Shown here piece by piece: positions 42,917-51,458 of a stretch of DNA of 64,000 nucleotides (its first letter is position 1; each line of letters starts with the position of its first letter). Source of the stretch: Halorussus aquaticus (GTDB taxonomy: Archaea > Halobacteriota > Halobacteria > Halobacteriales > Haladaptataceae). The notes under the pieces were generated by a model. That model did not search any database. It was not told where the DNA came from and was given only the letters and a program-made list of their open reading frames with translations. The DNA lies in NCBI RefSeq assembly GCF_024218795.1, contig NZ_CP100400.1, positions 2,852,001 through 2,916,000 of the forward strand, given 5' to 3'. The translations under genes were made by a program, and so were the position numbers.

Positions 42917-43723
42917 GTGTCGTCACCGAACATCGAATCGTACCTCTCGCGCATCGGACTCGACCCGAGACCGGTCCGGACCGCCGACCGGAACACCCTC
43001 GAAACCGTCCAGCGAGCGCACGTCACGTCGGTCCCGTTCGAGACGCTCGCCGTGACCGGCGACCCCTTCGGCCCTGACCCGGGAGAGGGAGTGACGCTGA
43101 CGCTGCCCCGTCTCTACGAGAAAATCGTCGAACGCGAGCGCGGCGGATTCTGCTTCGAACTCAACGGACTGTTCGGGTGGTTGCTCGCGGAACTCGGGTT
43201 CGACGCCGACCGAATCGCCGCTCGGATGCTGAGCGACGACGGCGACCCCCGACCGCCCGCGAACCACCACTCACACGTGGTAAACCTAGACCGGCGGTAC
43301 GTCGCGGACGTGGGGTGCGGAGTCCCGTCGATGCGACGACCGCTCCCGCTCGACGGAACCGCCGTCTCGGACGCCGCGGGCGTCGAGTGGCGCGTCGTCG
43401 AGAGCGAACGCCCCGACGCCGAGTTCCTGACCCAGTACTGGAGTCCCGGCGACGAGGAGTGGACCGACCGCTACGTCTTCGAGACGACGCCCCGCAAACT
43501 CAGCTACTTCGAGGCCACCTGCGACCACCTCGCCACCGCGCCCGAGTCCGGGTTCACCGGCGACCCGACCGTCTCGATTGCGACCGAGCGCGGCCACCTG
43601 AAACTCTCCCCGGCGAAACTGACGCGCTCGGAGCGCGGCGACCGGAGCGAGCGCGAGATTACCGAGGACGAGTGGCACGACCTGCTCGAATCGGCGTTCG
43701 GCCTGCGATACGACTCGGCGTGA
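42917..43723 (+). CDS. Arylamine N-acetyltransferase family protein
   Basis: This 268-residue NAT-fold protein has the Cys-His-Asp triad: Cys79 in RGGFCFELNG, His120 in HSHVVNLD and Asp131 in YVADVGCG. The N-terminal block HVTSVPFETLAV is typical. It transfers an acetyl (acyl) group from acyl-CoA to aromatic amines or related nucleophiles. The start is a GTG at 42917. It is a separate unit after the protease cluster. Confidence 0.9.
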   Translation: MSSPNIESYLSRIGLDPRPVRTADRNTLETVQRAHVTSVPFETLAVTGDPFGPDPGEGVTLTLPRLYEKIVERERGGFCFELNGLFGWLLAELGFDADRIAARMLSDDGDPRPPANHHSHVVNLDRRYVADVGCGVPSMRRPLPLDGTAVSDAAGVEWRVVESERPDAEFLTQYWSPGDEEWTDRYVFETTPRKLSYFEATCDHLATAPESGFTGDPTVSIATERGHLKLSPAKLTRSERGDRSEREITEDEWHDLLESAFGLRYDSA

Positions 43724-44047
43724 GTCCCCTGCGACTCCACCGGCGCGTGCGAGCGCGACCCTCGTGGTCGCGTCCATCCGCGCGGGGGACGAGCATCACA
43801 GCGACCGGAGGGAGCGAGAAGCGCAGGAGGTTGGGGAGGCACGAGGCACACGGTTGCGGTGATGGGCGGTGGGGTACTCATTGGAGTCGGCAGTAGCTAG
43901 CTCTTCCGTCGAATTCTAGTCACTCAGCTCTGACTGCACGCCCTACTGTTCAGGTTCCTCGTCATCCTCACCTTACTGCGCCGCCTACTCGCGTCGTCTC
44001 AACCGCGTTCCGAAACCCCCTAACCCGCGGACCACCGACGCCCTGAC
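43724..44047. other. 324-base noncoding stretch with a 7-bp hairpin and a haloarchaeal dispersed-repeat-like segment
   Basis: CGCGACC (43754-43760) and GGTCGCG (43766-43772) form a stem with a 5-base loop. The following purine-rich segment (about 43797-43890, including GCAGGAGGTTGGGGAGG) resembles sequences I recall as recurring between genes in haloarchaeal genomes; this is memory, not comparison. Codon-like composition is absent. No RNA gene is identified. Confidence 0.4.
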
Positions 44048-44620
44048 ATGCAAGGCGAACCCGAGGTGGCGGTCCTCCGACTGGGCCATCGACCGGGCCG
44101 CGACGAGCGGATGACGACCCACGTCGGTCTGACCGCGCGGGCGCTGGGGGCCGACCGCGCGATTCTGGCGGGCGACGCCAGCAAGTCCCGAGGCACCGTC
44201 ACGGACATCACCGACCGCTTCGGCGGTCCCTTCGAGGTGGAACTCACCGACAGTCCGAAGGCCGTCATCCGGGACTGGGAGGGACAGGTCGTCCACCTCA
44301 CGATGTACGGCGAGCGTGTACAGGACGTGGAGGACGAGATTCGGACGGCCCACCGCGGCGGGAGCGCGGACAGTGGGAGCGCGGGCGGCGACCCCGTCCT
44401 CGTCGTCGTGGGGTCCCAGAAGGTCTCGTTCGACGTGTACGAGGCCGCCGACTGGAACGTCGGCGTGACGAACCAACCCCACTCGGAAGTGGCCGGACTC
44501 GCGGTGTTTCTGGACCGACTGTTCGAGGGCCGGGAGTTGGACCGCGAGTGGGAGGACGCCGACCGGACCGTGATTCCGAAGGCGACCGGGAAGAAGGTCG
44601 TTCCGACCGACGAGGAGTAG
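44048..44620 (+). CDS. trm56: tRNA (cytidine(56)-2'-O)-methyltransferase Trm56
   Basis: This 190-residue SPOUT-class methyltransferase (formerly DUF358) 2'-O-methylates C56 in the T-loop of archaeal tRNAs. Landmarks are VLRLGHRPGRDERMTTHVGLTAR at the N-terminus in pieces, GEDxx-like ILAGDASKSRG, and the SAM-binding trefoil-knot region VLVVVGSQKVSFDVYEAADWNVGV and TNQPHSEVAGLAVFLDR. It precedes tfe in the order trm56 - tfe - DUF2110 - DUF5803. Confidence 0.94.
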   Translation: MQGEPEVAVLRLGHRPGRDERMTTHVGLTARALGADRAILAGDASKSRGTVTDITDRFGGPFEVELTDSPKAVIRDWEGQVVHLTMYGERVQDVEDEIRTAHRGGSADSGSAGGDPVLVVVGSQKVSFDVYEAADWNVGVTNQPHSEVAGLAVFLDRLFEGRELDREWEDADRTVIPKATGKKVVPTDEE

Positions 44621-44776
44621 CCCCCGTCACGTCGAGGTACGACGAACACTCTCGCGGGAGGGCGGAGTTCGGACCCGAGAGCTCCGTCAGTCGAACCGTC
44701 GGCAATCTGGACCGACCGGGGTCGGTCGACGGGTCACAGCGTCCAGCGTCGCCGAGAACGTCGCGTACCCGATGGT

Positions 44777-44782
44777 TTTAAA
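44777..44782 (+). promoter_or_regulatory. TATA element for tfe
   Basis: TTTTAAA lies about 28 bases before the tfe ATG at 44808, placing the transcription start at or near the start codon. It supports this start over an upstream in-frame codon. Confidence 0.55.
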
Positions 44783-44807
44783 CGCTCCAACGCCCCAGTG
44801 TACGATA

Positions 44808-45344
44808 ATGGCTTTTGAGGACTTACTGGAGGACCCAGTAATTCAGAAATATCTTCACGAATTGGTCGGTCCGAAGGGGATGCCCGTCGCCGCGGCCCCG
44901 CCGGACGGCGAAGTTACCGACGAGGAACTCGCCGAGGAGTTGGACCTCGAACTGAACGACGTCCGGCGTGCGCTGTTCATCCTCTACGAGAACGACCTCG
45001 CCACGTACCGCCGCCTGCGCGACGAGGACTCCGGGTGGCTGACGTACCTCTGGACGTTCCAGTACGAGAACATCCCGGACAACCTCGAAGAGGAGATGTA
45101 CCGACTGCTCGACGCGCTCGAAAAGCGCCAGGAGTACGAGTACCAGCACCAGTTCTACCTGTGCGAAGTCTGTTCGATTCGGTTCGAGTTCGGCGAGGCG
45201 ATGGACTTCGGCTTCGAGTGTCCCGAGTGCGGGTCGCCGCTCGAATCCATGGAGAACAGTCGACTCATCGACGCGATGGAGCACCGAATCGAGAACCTCC
45301 GCGAGGAACTCAACGTCGAGAAATTCGAAGAGGCCGAGGCATAG
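44808..45344 (+). CDS. tfe: Transcription initiation factor TFE (TFIIE-alpha homolog)
   Basis: This 178-residue general transcription factor stabilises the open complex and acts with the Rpo4/7 stalk. The N-terminal winged helix (about residues 1-90) includes VTDEELAEELDLELNDVRRALF, and the C-terminal zinc ribbon has Cys119, Cys122, Cys138 and Cys141 (CEVC, CPEC). The ATG at 44808 is supported by the TATA element and by family N-termini. Its stop is directly followed by the DUF2110 ATG. Confidence 0.95.
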   Translation: MAFEDLLEDPVIQKYLHELVGPKGMPVAAAPPDGEVTDEELAEELDLELNDVRRALFILYENDLATYRRLRDEDSGWLTYLWTFQYENIPDNLEEEMYRLLDALEKRQEYEYQHQFYLCEVCSIRFEFGEAMDFGFECPECGSPLESMENSRLIDAMEHRIENLREELNVEKFEEAEA

Positions 45345-46073
45345 ATGGTCGTACTCGCTACCAAGGTGTACGTACAGGGCGACGCGCGCGAGCGCTCGCT
45401 CGACGCGCTCCGGTCGCTCGTCGGTAACGAAATCGAGGACCTCGACGTGGAGTACACCGTGGGCGTGCGCCGCGACGACTTCGCGGTCGTCACCATCGAA
45501 GGAGACGACGAGGTCGTCGCCCGCAACGTCCTCCGTGAGGAGTTCGGCGAGATTACCCCCGACTTCGAGGCCGGAGAGACGTACGTCGGGACCCTCGAAT
45601 CGTGGGACGAGGACGGGTTCGTCCTCGACGCGGGCGAGGACGTTCGGATTCCCGCGAGCGAACTCGGACTCGGACAGGGGACGCCCGTACAGATCGTCGA
45701 GCGCTTCGGCCTCGTCCAGCACGTGCCGCTCCGGTTCGTCTACGGCGGCGACGCGGACGATTCCGAGGCGGAAGACGCCGACGCGGATGGCGCTGACGCG
45801 AGCGAGACGGGTCGCCACCGACTCGCCGACGAGGAGCGCGACCGCCTCTACGAGTGGACGCGCGGCGCGGGCCGGGTCAACGTCAACAGCGCGACCCGCG
45901 GGGAAGTGCGCGCGACGGTCAACCGCGCGGGCCACGCTCGTGACATCGTGACGGTCGAACGACTCGGCCTCCTCGAACAGAGTATCGTCTGCAAGGACGA
46001 GACCGACCCGCCGGGGCTACTGGCGGCCATCGGCGACTATCTCCCGGCGGAGATTCGTTGCGTTATTCCATGA
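45345..46073 (+). CDS. DUF2110 family protein
   Basis: This 242-residue cytosolic protein of the archaeal DUF2110 family begins VVLATKVYVQGDARERSLDAL and has a central AGETYVGTLESWDEDGFVLDAG beta-barrel-like (S1/OB-like) strand pair. A separate C-terminal part has RVNVNSATRGEVRATVNRAGH, reminiscent of a KH- or HhH-like nucleic-acid-binding element. An acidic Asp/Ala linker (about residues 137-155) separates the halves. Function is unknown. It abuts tfe with no gap and overlaps the next start by four bases (ATGA), so it is translated with tfe. Confidence 0.85.
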   Translation: MVVLATKVYVQGDARERSLDALRSLVGNEIEDLDVEYTVGVRRDDFAVVTIEGDDEVVARNVLREEFGEITPDFEAGETYVGTLESWDEDGFVLDAGEDVRIPASELGLGQGTPVQIVERFGLVQHVPLRFVYGGDADDSEAEDADADGADASETGRHRLADEERDRLYEWTRGAGRVNVNSATRGEVRATVNRAGHARDIVTVERLGLLEQSIVCKDETDPPGLLAAIGDYLPAEIRCVIP

Positions 46074-46840
46074 ACAGACGACTGCTACTCGCCCTCGCGT
46101 CGGTCGCGCTGCTCGCCGCCACCGCGGGATGCACGGGCATCTTCGGCGGCGACCAGATAAGCGAGAAGCGTCTCGCAGGCGACTCGAACGCGACCTACAA
46201 TTGGAACAACTCCGCAGCGGTCACGCTGAACGTGACCGGGGGCGAGTACAAGGCGGTGTACACCTTCTCGAACCGGTCGGAACTCAGCCTCTTCGAGCGC
46301 GAGTCGCTGGGCGAGCGCACGCCGGTTCCAATCGGGACGGTCCGGTTCCGGTACCCGAACGGCACCGTCGTCTCGCTCGGGCAGGAACACGTCCAGAAGA
46401 AGAAGTCCAAGACGGTGGTCTCGCTGCCCGCCGATAGCGGGAAACTCGCCTACACCGCGGACCACCGCGGGAAGTCCTTCAGCACGCCGGTCTACGTCGA
46501 GGACTCCTACGAGGTCATCCTCCCGAAGGGGATGCGAGTCGGGACGCCGATTCTGAGTCAGGTTCGGCCGACCGCCGACGACACCACGACGATAGACGGT
46601 CGCGTCCACCTCACGTGGGCCGAGGTGACCGCCGACAACGTGGTCGTTCGGTACTACCTCGCCCGCGACCTCACTATCTTCGTGGGCATCATCGGCGCGA
46701 GCATCCTCGTCGCGCTGCTCGGGGTGGCCTACTTCCGCCTCCAGATTCGGCAACTCGAACGCGAGCGCGAGGAGATGGGCCTCAACGTCGATACCGGCGA
46801 CGACGAGTTCGACCAAGGCCCGCCGCCGGGAATGGGGTAG
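46070..46840 (+). CDS. DUF5803-type membrane-anchored lipoprotein
   Basis: This 256-residue protein has an N-terminal signal and lipobox (LLAATAGC, Cys about residue 22), an outside domain with Tyr/Asn-rich beta strands (for example ATYNWNNSAAVTLNVTGGEYK), and a C-terminal membrane helix (about residues 200-222, LTIFVGIIGASILVALLGVAYF) followed by a short charged cytosolic tail. It is anchored at both ends, with the main domain outside. The family is haloarchaeal and of unknown function. The ATG overlaps the DUF2110 stop (ATGA). Confidence 0.82.
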   Translation: MNRRLLLALASVALLAATAGCTGIFGGDQISEKRLAGDSNATYNWNNSAAVTLNVTGGEYKAVYTFSNRSELSLFERESLGERTPVPIGTVRFRYPNGTVVSLGQEHVQKKKSKTVVSLPADSGKLAYTADHRGKSFSTPVYVEDSYEVILPKGMRVGTPILSQVRPTADDTTTIDGRVHLTWAEVTADNVVVRYYLARDLTIFVGIIGASILVALLGVAYFRLQIRQLEREREEMGLNVDTGDDEFDQGPPPGMG

Positions 46841-46937
46841 AGCCTCCCGTCGGTAGTCGGTCGCGCTATCTTCGTAATCTTCGGCAGTCGGTCGCGGTAA
46901 CACCCACTTTTTATCTTCGGAACCCCTACCCGACGCC

Positions 46938-47630
46938 ATGCAGGTAGCCCTCGTCTCCGTCGGCGACGAACTGCTGACGGGCGACACCGTGAACACGAAC
47001 GCCGCGTGGTTGGGCGAGCGACTCGCCGACCGCGGCGCGAGCGTCGAGCGCGTCGTCGTGGTCCCCGACCGCGTGGGCGACATCGCTCGCGTGGTCAACG
47101 AACTCCGGGCCGAGTACGACGCGGTCGTGGTCACCGGCGGTCTCGGTCCGACTCACGACGACCTGACGATGGAGGGGGTCGCGGCCGCGGTCGGCGTCCC
47201 GGTCGAGGAACACGACGAGGCCGTGGCGTGGGTGACCGACCACACCGACTACGAACGCGGCGACCTCGTCGAGGGGACGACCCACCTCCCGAAGGGGTCC
47301 CGGATGCTCCCGAACGAGGAGGGCGTGGCTCCGGGGTGCGCCATCGAAGGGGTCTACGTTCTGCCGGGCGTCCCCGAGGAGATGCAGGCGATGTTCGAGA
47401 CCGTCGCCGACGAGTTCTCCGGCGAGTACCGCCACGTCAGGACCGTCGAGGCCGACGAACCCGAGAGCGCGCTGGTCGAGCGCTTGGCGGACCTCCGGGA
47501 CCGATTCGACGTGACCGTGGGAAGCTACCCCGGCGACCACGTGCGCCTCAAGTTACAGAGTACGGACGAAGCGGAACTCGAACGCGCAGCCGCGTGGCTC
47601 CGCGAGCGCGTCGAACCGACCGAAAACTGA
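46938..47630 (+). CDS. CinA/MoaB-like molybdopterin-binding-domain protein
   Basis: This 230-residue protein is of the CinA N-terminal (MoCF biosynthesis-like) domain type: VALVSVGDELLTGDTVNTNAAWLGERL, VVVTGGLGPTHDDLT and VYVLPGVPEEMQAM are the signature blocks. In bacteria CinA-type domains act in nucleotide or nicotinamide metabolism (ADP-ribose pyrophosphatase). The archaeal single-domain forms are unassigned. It follows the tfe cluster on the same strand after a 97-base gap. Confidence 0.9.
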   Translation: MQVALVSVGDELLTGDTVNTNAAWLGERLADRGASVERVVVVPDRVGDIARVVNELRAEYDAVVVTGGLGPTHDDLTMEGVAAAVGVPVEEHDEAVAWVTDHTDYERGDLVEGTTHLPKGSRMLPNEEGVAPGCAIEGVYVLPGVPEEMQAMFETVADEFSGEYRHVRTVEADEPESALVERLADLRDRFDVTVGSYPGDHVRLKLQSTDEAELERAAAWLRERVEPTEN

Positions 47631-47680
47631 GTCGTCTCTCGACCGCGGGTCCGTGTTCCGGATTCCGGGGTGCGGGCGGA

Positions 47681-47791
47681 CTATCGGTAGAAGTACGCCA
47701 GCCACGCCGCGGTAATCAGGAGTCCGAGGACGCCAGTAGCGATACCTGCGGCGTTGGCCGGAACCGCCGCCGATTCTGCGAGTACGAACAT
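47681..47791 (-). CDS. 36-residue single-span membrane miniprotein
   Basis: The reading MFVLAESAAVPANAAG followed by the hydrophobic span IATGVLGLLITAAWLAYFYR forms one membrane helix ending in Tyr-Arg. ATG at 47789-47791, stop at 47681-47683. Haloarchaeal genomes carry similar tiny membrane proteins, and the composition fits, but there is no family name I can give. The rest of 47631-48088 holds an AT-rich stretch (47915-47975, probably promoter) and no other gene. Confidence 0.5.
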   Translation of the reverse strand: MFVLAESAAVPANAAGIATGVLGLLITAAWLAYFYR

Positions 47792-48088
47792 GCCCGACGT
47801 TTCCGGTGCCGGTCCCTTAACGCTTACCAAGCCCGCCGACACGCACGGCCTCCCCCGGTCGAAACGTCTCGTTTCTCGCGCGAACAGTCGGGAAACGTCG
47901 GTGTAACCCGCCGTTTCTTTCTCGCTCGAAATCGGTTTTTTCGACGCCGTACGGTCGGAAATACACGGTTGCCCGATTGAACAATCGCTAACGGTCGGTC
48001 CGGTTTATCCCTATTTCCGACGAACCACCGACTGCCCGTGAGCGGCGTCTCGGCGGTTAGGAGACGCTTACGCGGGGAGTGAGAAATC

Positions 48089-48862
48089 ATGTCAGAACAG
48101 TACCAACAGCCGACGGGGAGCATGGGACAGCAAACACACGGTCAGACGGGCCAGCACCAGACACAACCGATGCAGGGGTCACAACAGATGGGCGGCGCGC
48201 AGTCCGGCCAGATGGGCGGAACGCAGTCCGGCCAGATGGGCGGAACGCAGACCGGCCAGAGCCACCAGATGACCCACCATCGCGTCGGCCAGCAGTTCGA
48301 GTCCGAGATGACTCCCGAACTCACCGAGGCGCTCGAATCCTTCGACCGCGTGGTCGAAATCGCCGAGTGGTGTGCCGACAAGTGCATCGAGAGCGGGCCG
48401 CAGATGGCCGAGTGCGCGCGACTGTGCGAGGACCTCTCGGACCTCGCGTCGCTGAACGAGAAGTTCATCGCGCGCGACTCCATCAACGGTCCGGAAATCG
48501 CCGAAGCGTTCCTGCGGGTCGCCCAGCAGGGACTCCCGATTCTCCAGCAACACCAGCAGATGCCCCACGTGCAAGAGACGTACGAGGCGGTCACGCAGGC
48601 CATGGACGCGACGGAGAAGCTCCTGCACTCCATCGGCGGCGGTCAGACCGGCCAGACTGTCGGCATCCGCGAGCAGGTCGGCCAGCAGGGCGGACAGACG
48701 GGTCAACAGAGCGGACAGACGGGTCAGCAGGGCGGACAGATGGGCCAGCAGGGCGGACAGATGGGCCAGCAGGGCGGACAGACGGGTCAGCAGGGCAGAC
48801 AGATGGGTCAGTCGTTCCAGCAGCCGCAGGGCCAGTCCTTTCAGGGCGCTCAGTCGTACTGA
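48089..48862 (+). CDS. Gln/Gly/Met-repeat protein with a central four-cysteine helical domain
   Basis: This 257-residue protein has three parts. Residues 1-70 are low-complexity Gln/Gly/Met/Thr/His sequence with three QMGGxQSG-type repeats. Residues about 75-190 are a helical domain with Cys spaced C-x3-C-x9-C-x3-C (WCADKC and CARLC), resembling DUF326-like four-helix copper- or metal-binding proteins. Residues 195-257 are six tandem GQQGGQ(T/M) units and a Gln-rich tail. There is no signal peptide. It may store or buffer metal, or the disordered ends may drive condensation; both are inference. It is a single gene after a 297-base spacer. Confidence 0.7.
   Translation: MSEQYQQPTGSMGQQTHGQTGQHQTQPMQGSQQMGGAQSGQMGGTQSGQMGGTQTGQSHQMTHHRVGQQFESEMTPELTEALESFDRVVEIAEWCADKCIESGPQMAECARLCEDLSDLASLNEKFIARDSINGPEIAEAFLRVAQQGLPILQQHQQMPHVQETYEAVTQAMDATEKLLHSIGGGQTGQTVGIREQVGQQGGQTGQQSGQTGQQGGQMGQQGGQMGQQGGQTGQQGRQMGQSFQQPQGQSFQGAQSY
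48185..48256 (+). repeat. Three 24-base tandem repeats inside the Gln/Gly-rich gene
   Basis: Units at 48185-48208, 48209-48232 and 48233-48256, each starting CAGATGGGCGG, encode QMGG(A/T)Q(S/T)G. The units are nearly identical at DNA level, so copy number could change by slippage without breaking frame. Confidence 0.85.
48680..48805 (+). repeat. Six 21-base tandem repeats inside the Gln/Gly-rich gene
   Basis: Six units of the form GG(C/T)CAGCAGGGCGGACAGAYG encode GQQGGQ(T/M). The reading frame is kept in every unit, which distinguishes it from a noncoding satellite. Confidence 0.88.
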
Positions 48863-48889
48863 ATACCGGCTGAGACTGCGTCGATAGCG

Positions 48890-48896
48890 TCTTTTT
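48890..48896 (+). terminator. Oligo-T terminator after the repeat protein
   Basis: A run of T residues (CTTTTTTCGG) lies about 28 bases after the stop codon. It is an archaeal-style T-tract terminator and coincides with the end of this unit before the next gene's promoter. Confidence 0.45.
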
Positions 48897-49000
48897 TCGG
48901 CCCCGTGCGCTCGTGGGCGTTACTGACGGAGGACAGGGTCCCGGGAATCGGAACTCCCGGTATCGGACGGTTTTTGCGCCCGACGCGCGTACTCTCGGCC

Positions 49001-50083
49001 ATGCGAACCATCGGCGTCGTCGTCAATCCCATCGCCGGAATGGGCGGCCGAGTAGGGTTGAAAGGCACCGACGGAAAGGTCGAGGAGGCCCGCGAGCGCG
49101 GTGCGGAGGCGCGCGCGCCCGACCGCGCCGTCGCGGCCCTGCGCGCGCTGGCCGAGCGCGTCGGTTCCGAGGGCGTCGAACTCCTGACTTACCGCGGCGA
49201 GATGGGCGAGCGCGAGGCCCGGGCGGCGGGACTCGACCCCCGAGTCGTCGGCGGTCCCGCGGGCGGAGACGATACGACGGCCGAGGACACCCGCGAGGCG
49301 GTCCGGCGATTCGTCGCCGAGGGGGCGGACCTGATACTCTTCGTCGGCGGCGACGGGACCGCGGTGGACGTGGCCGAGACGCTGGACGAGGACGGTTCCG
49401 AGATTCCGATACTGGGCGTTCCGGCGGGCGTGAAGGTCTACTCCGCGGTCTTCGCGGTCACGCCCGAGGCCGCGGGCCGAGTCGCGGCAGACTTCGACCG
49501 GTCCGAGACCCGCGAGGTCAACGACATCGACGAGGACGCCTACCGCGACGGCGAGGTCAGGGCCGAACTGAAGGCGGTGGCCGAGGTGCCCGTCGCCGAG
49601 GACCTCCAGTCGAGCAAGCAGGTCGGCGGCGGCACCGTCGAGAGTCTCGCCCTCGGTGTCGCAGAGGACGCCCGGGCCGACGAGGGGACGACGTACGTTC
49701 TCGGACCGGGTGGCACCGTGGGCGCGGTGAAATCCGAACTCGGCTTCGAGGGGTCGCCGCTCGGGGTGGACGTGTGGCGCGACGGGGAGGTCCTCGCGAC
49801 CGACGCCAGCGCGGACGAGATTCTGACGCACCTCGGCGAGCGCAACGTCGTCGTGGTGTCGCCCATCGGCGGACAGGGGTTCGTCTTCGGCCGCGGAAAC
49901 GACCAGATTTCTCCCGCGGTGATTCGTCGGGCCGACGTGGAGGTCGTCGCTTCGAAACCGAAACTCGACGGTATCGGCGTTCTCCGCGTCGATACCGGCG
50001 ACGACGAGGTGGACGACTCCCTGCGCGGGTGGCGGAAGGTGCGGGTCGGTCGGTTCGAGCGCCGTATGATGAAGGTCGTTTAA
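49001..50083 (+). CDS. ATP-NAD kinase-family protein (NAD kinase-like)
   Basis: This 360-residue protein has a PpnK/AcoX-type kinase fold. It starts TIGVVVNPIAGMGGRVGLKG, carries the nucleotide-binding GGDGTAVDVAE (about residues 111-121), GVPAGVKVYSAVFAVTPEA and the C-terminal VSPIGGQGFVFGRGNDQISP block that marks the ATP-NAD/AcoX kinase branch. It may phosphorylate NAD or a related substrate; it is distinct from the classic NadK by the IGGQGFVFGRGNQ region. The ATG at 49001 is preferred to an upstream extension lacking family similarity. Confidence 0.88.
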   Translation: MRTIGVVVNPIAGMGGRVGLKGTDGKVEEARERGAEARAPDRAVAALRALAERVGSEGVELLTYRGEMGEREARAAGLDPRVVGGPAGGDDTTAEDTREAVRRFVAEGADLILFVGGDGTAVDVAETLDEDGSEIPILGVPAGVKVYSAVFAVTPEAAGRVAADFDRSETREVNDIDEDAYRDGEVRAELKAVAEVPVAEDLQSSKQVGGGTVESLALGVAEDARADEGTTYVLGPGGTVGAVKSELGFEGSPLGVDVWRDGEVLATDASADEILTHLGERNVVVVSPIGGQGFVFGRGNDQISPAVIRRADVEVVASKPKLDGIGVLRVDTGDDEVDDSLRGWRKVRVGRFERRMMKVV

Positions 50084-50140
50084 GGGACACTAATCGTTTC
50101 CCAGTGAAGTTTAAGGTCATGGGGGGTCGAGAGAACACAC

Positions 50141-51169
50141 ATGGAAACCCGAAAGGTACAGCGGTTGGGTCCCTCGACGCTGGCGATGACCCTGCCAGCG
50201 GAGTGGGCGTCGGAGAACAACGTCGAGAAGGGCGACGAAGTCTCGCTGCGCATGGGCGGGAAGGGGACGCTGACCGTCCTGCCCGAGTCCGCTCACACCG
50301 AGGAGTCCGAGGCCGTCATCCACGCCGAGAATCTGGACGCGGACGCGGTCGAGCGGGCCATCGTCGCCCAGTACGTCCTCGGACGGCGCGTCATCCACGT
50401 CGAGAGCGAGGAGACGCTGGAGAGCGCCCACATCAACGCGGTGTACAAGGCCGAGACCCAACTGATGGGTCTCGGCGTGGTCGAGGAGACGCCCGACAGC
50501 ATCGCTATCCGGTGTTCGGTCGACCCCGAGGACTTCAGCCTCGACAACCTGCTCGAACGTCTCGAGAACACCGGTTCGACCATGCGCGGCGAGGCGGTCA
50601 AGGCGCTCGCGCACGGGAACCCGGACCTCGCCGAACGCGCGCTGAACCGGGAGCGACAGGCCAACAAGATCTTCGTCCTGTTACTACGCCTCATCTTCAC
50701 GGCCTACCAGAATCCGACGCTCGCCCGGGCAGTGGACCTCGACAGCGGGTTCCCGCTCATCGGCTACCGCTCCATCGCGAAGAACCTCGAACTCACCGCG
50801 GACAACGCCGAGGACATCGCCGAAATCGCGCTCGAAGCGGAGGGCCACACGCTCGAAGTGGACGGCCAGACGATGCGCCGCATCCGGGAGTTCACCGACC
50901 AAGTGGACGAGATCACCGCGAAGGCGGTTCAGGCCGCGGTCGAACGCGACTACGACAAGACCCTCGAAGTCCGGGCGCTGTTCCACGAAATCGGCGACCG
51001 AGAGAGCGAGATTCTCTCCGACCTGCCCGAGATGGACAACGACGCCCTGCTGGCGGTCCGCGAGGTGCTGGTCAGTCTCCAGCAGACCGCCCAGTACGCC
51101 ATGCGGAACGCCGAAATCGCGGCCAACCTCGCCCTCAACGAGGAGAGCGAACACACGACCATCAACTGA
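50141..51169 (+). CDS. PhoU-domain protein with N-terminal AbrB/SpoVT DNA-binding domain
   Basis: This 342-residue protein has an N-terminal swapped-hairpin AbrB domain (METRKVQRLGPSTLAMTLP, then WASENNVEKGDEVSL, residues 1-50) followed by two PhoU-like three-helix bundles (about residues 120-220 and 230-335). Haloarchaea use such fusions to link phosphate status to transcription of phosphate-uptake genes; that role is from family knowledge, not shown here. No pst genes are adjacent. AGTTTAAGG lies about 30 bases before the ATG, suggesting a leaderless transcript. Confidence 0.9.
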   Translation: METRKVQRLGPSTLAMTLPAEWASENNVEKGDEVSLRMGGKGTLTVLPESAHTEESEAVIHAENLDADAVERAIVAQYVLGRRVIHVESEETLESAHINAVYKAETQLMGLGVVEETPDSIAIRCSVDPEDFSLDNLLERLENTGSTMRGEAVKALAHGNPDLAERALNRERQANKIFVLLLRLIFTAYQNPTLARAVDLDSGFPLIGYRSIAKNLELTADNAEDIAEIALEAEGHTLEVDGQTMRRIREFTDQVDEITAKAVQAAVERDYDKTLEVRALFHEIGDRESEILSDLPEMDNDALLAVREVLVSLQQTAQYAMRNAEIAANLALNEESEHTTIN

Positions 51170-51308
51170 CCCGACCTCTTTTCGGCCGTCACTACTCCGC
51201 CTCGCCGACGAGGGTTCGGCGCTCCTCCGGGGTACTCCACCCGGCAACAATCGCTTTCGCGCCGGATGCGCAGGCGTTCGTATAGGTATCGTCGATTCGC
51301 TCGAAGAG

Positions 51309-51458
51309 ATGCTGACTTCGGACGCCGAGACCGGCGTCGGACCGAAGCGTACCGACTGCGGCGAGACGTTCGAGCGACCGCTCGACCACTGTCCGAACTG
51401 CGGGTCCGACGACGTGGAGGCGGTCGGCAGATTCGACACGCGTCCGGACGCGTCACTG
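51309..51458 (+). pseudogene. Probable relic of a small zinc-ribbon gene
   Basis: From an ATG at 51309 the frame reads LTSDAETGV and then DCGETFERPLDHCPNCGSDDVEAV, a zinc-ribbon pattern common in small haloarchaeal proteins. The first CxxC of the pair is missing (only TDCGETF remains), and the frame has no stop before running far into the convergent histidine-kinase gene. It looks like a decayed or truncated zinc-ribbon gene whose 3' end was replaced by that gene. The rest of 51170-51458 shows nothing else. Confidence 0.35.

Noticed and set aside
48680-48805. Tandem repeats considered as a CRISPR array
   Set aside because: Units are contiguous 21-mers without spacers and preserve a GQQGGQ reading frame; they are protein-coding repeats.
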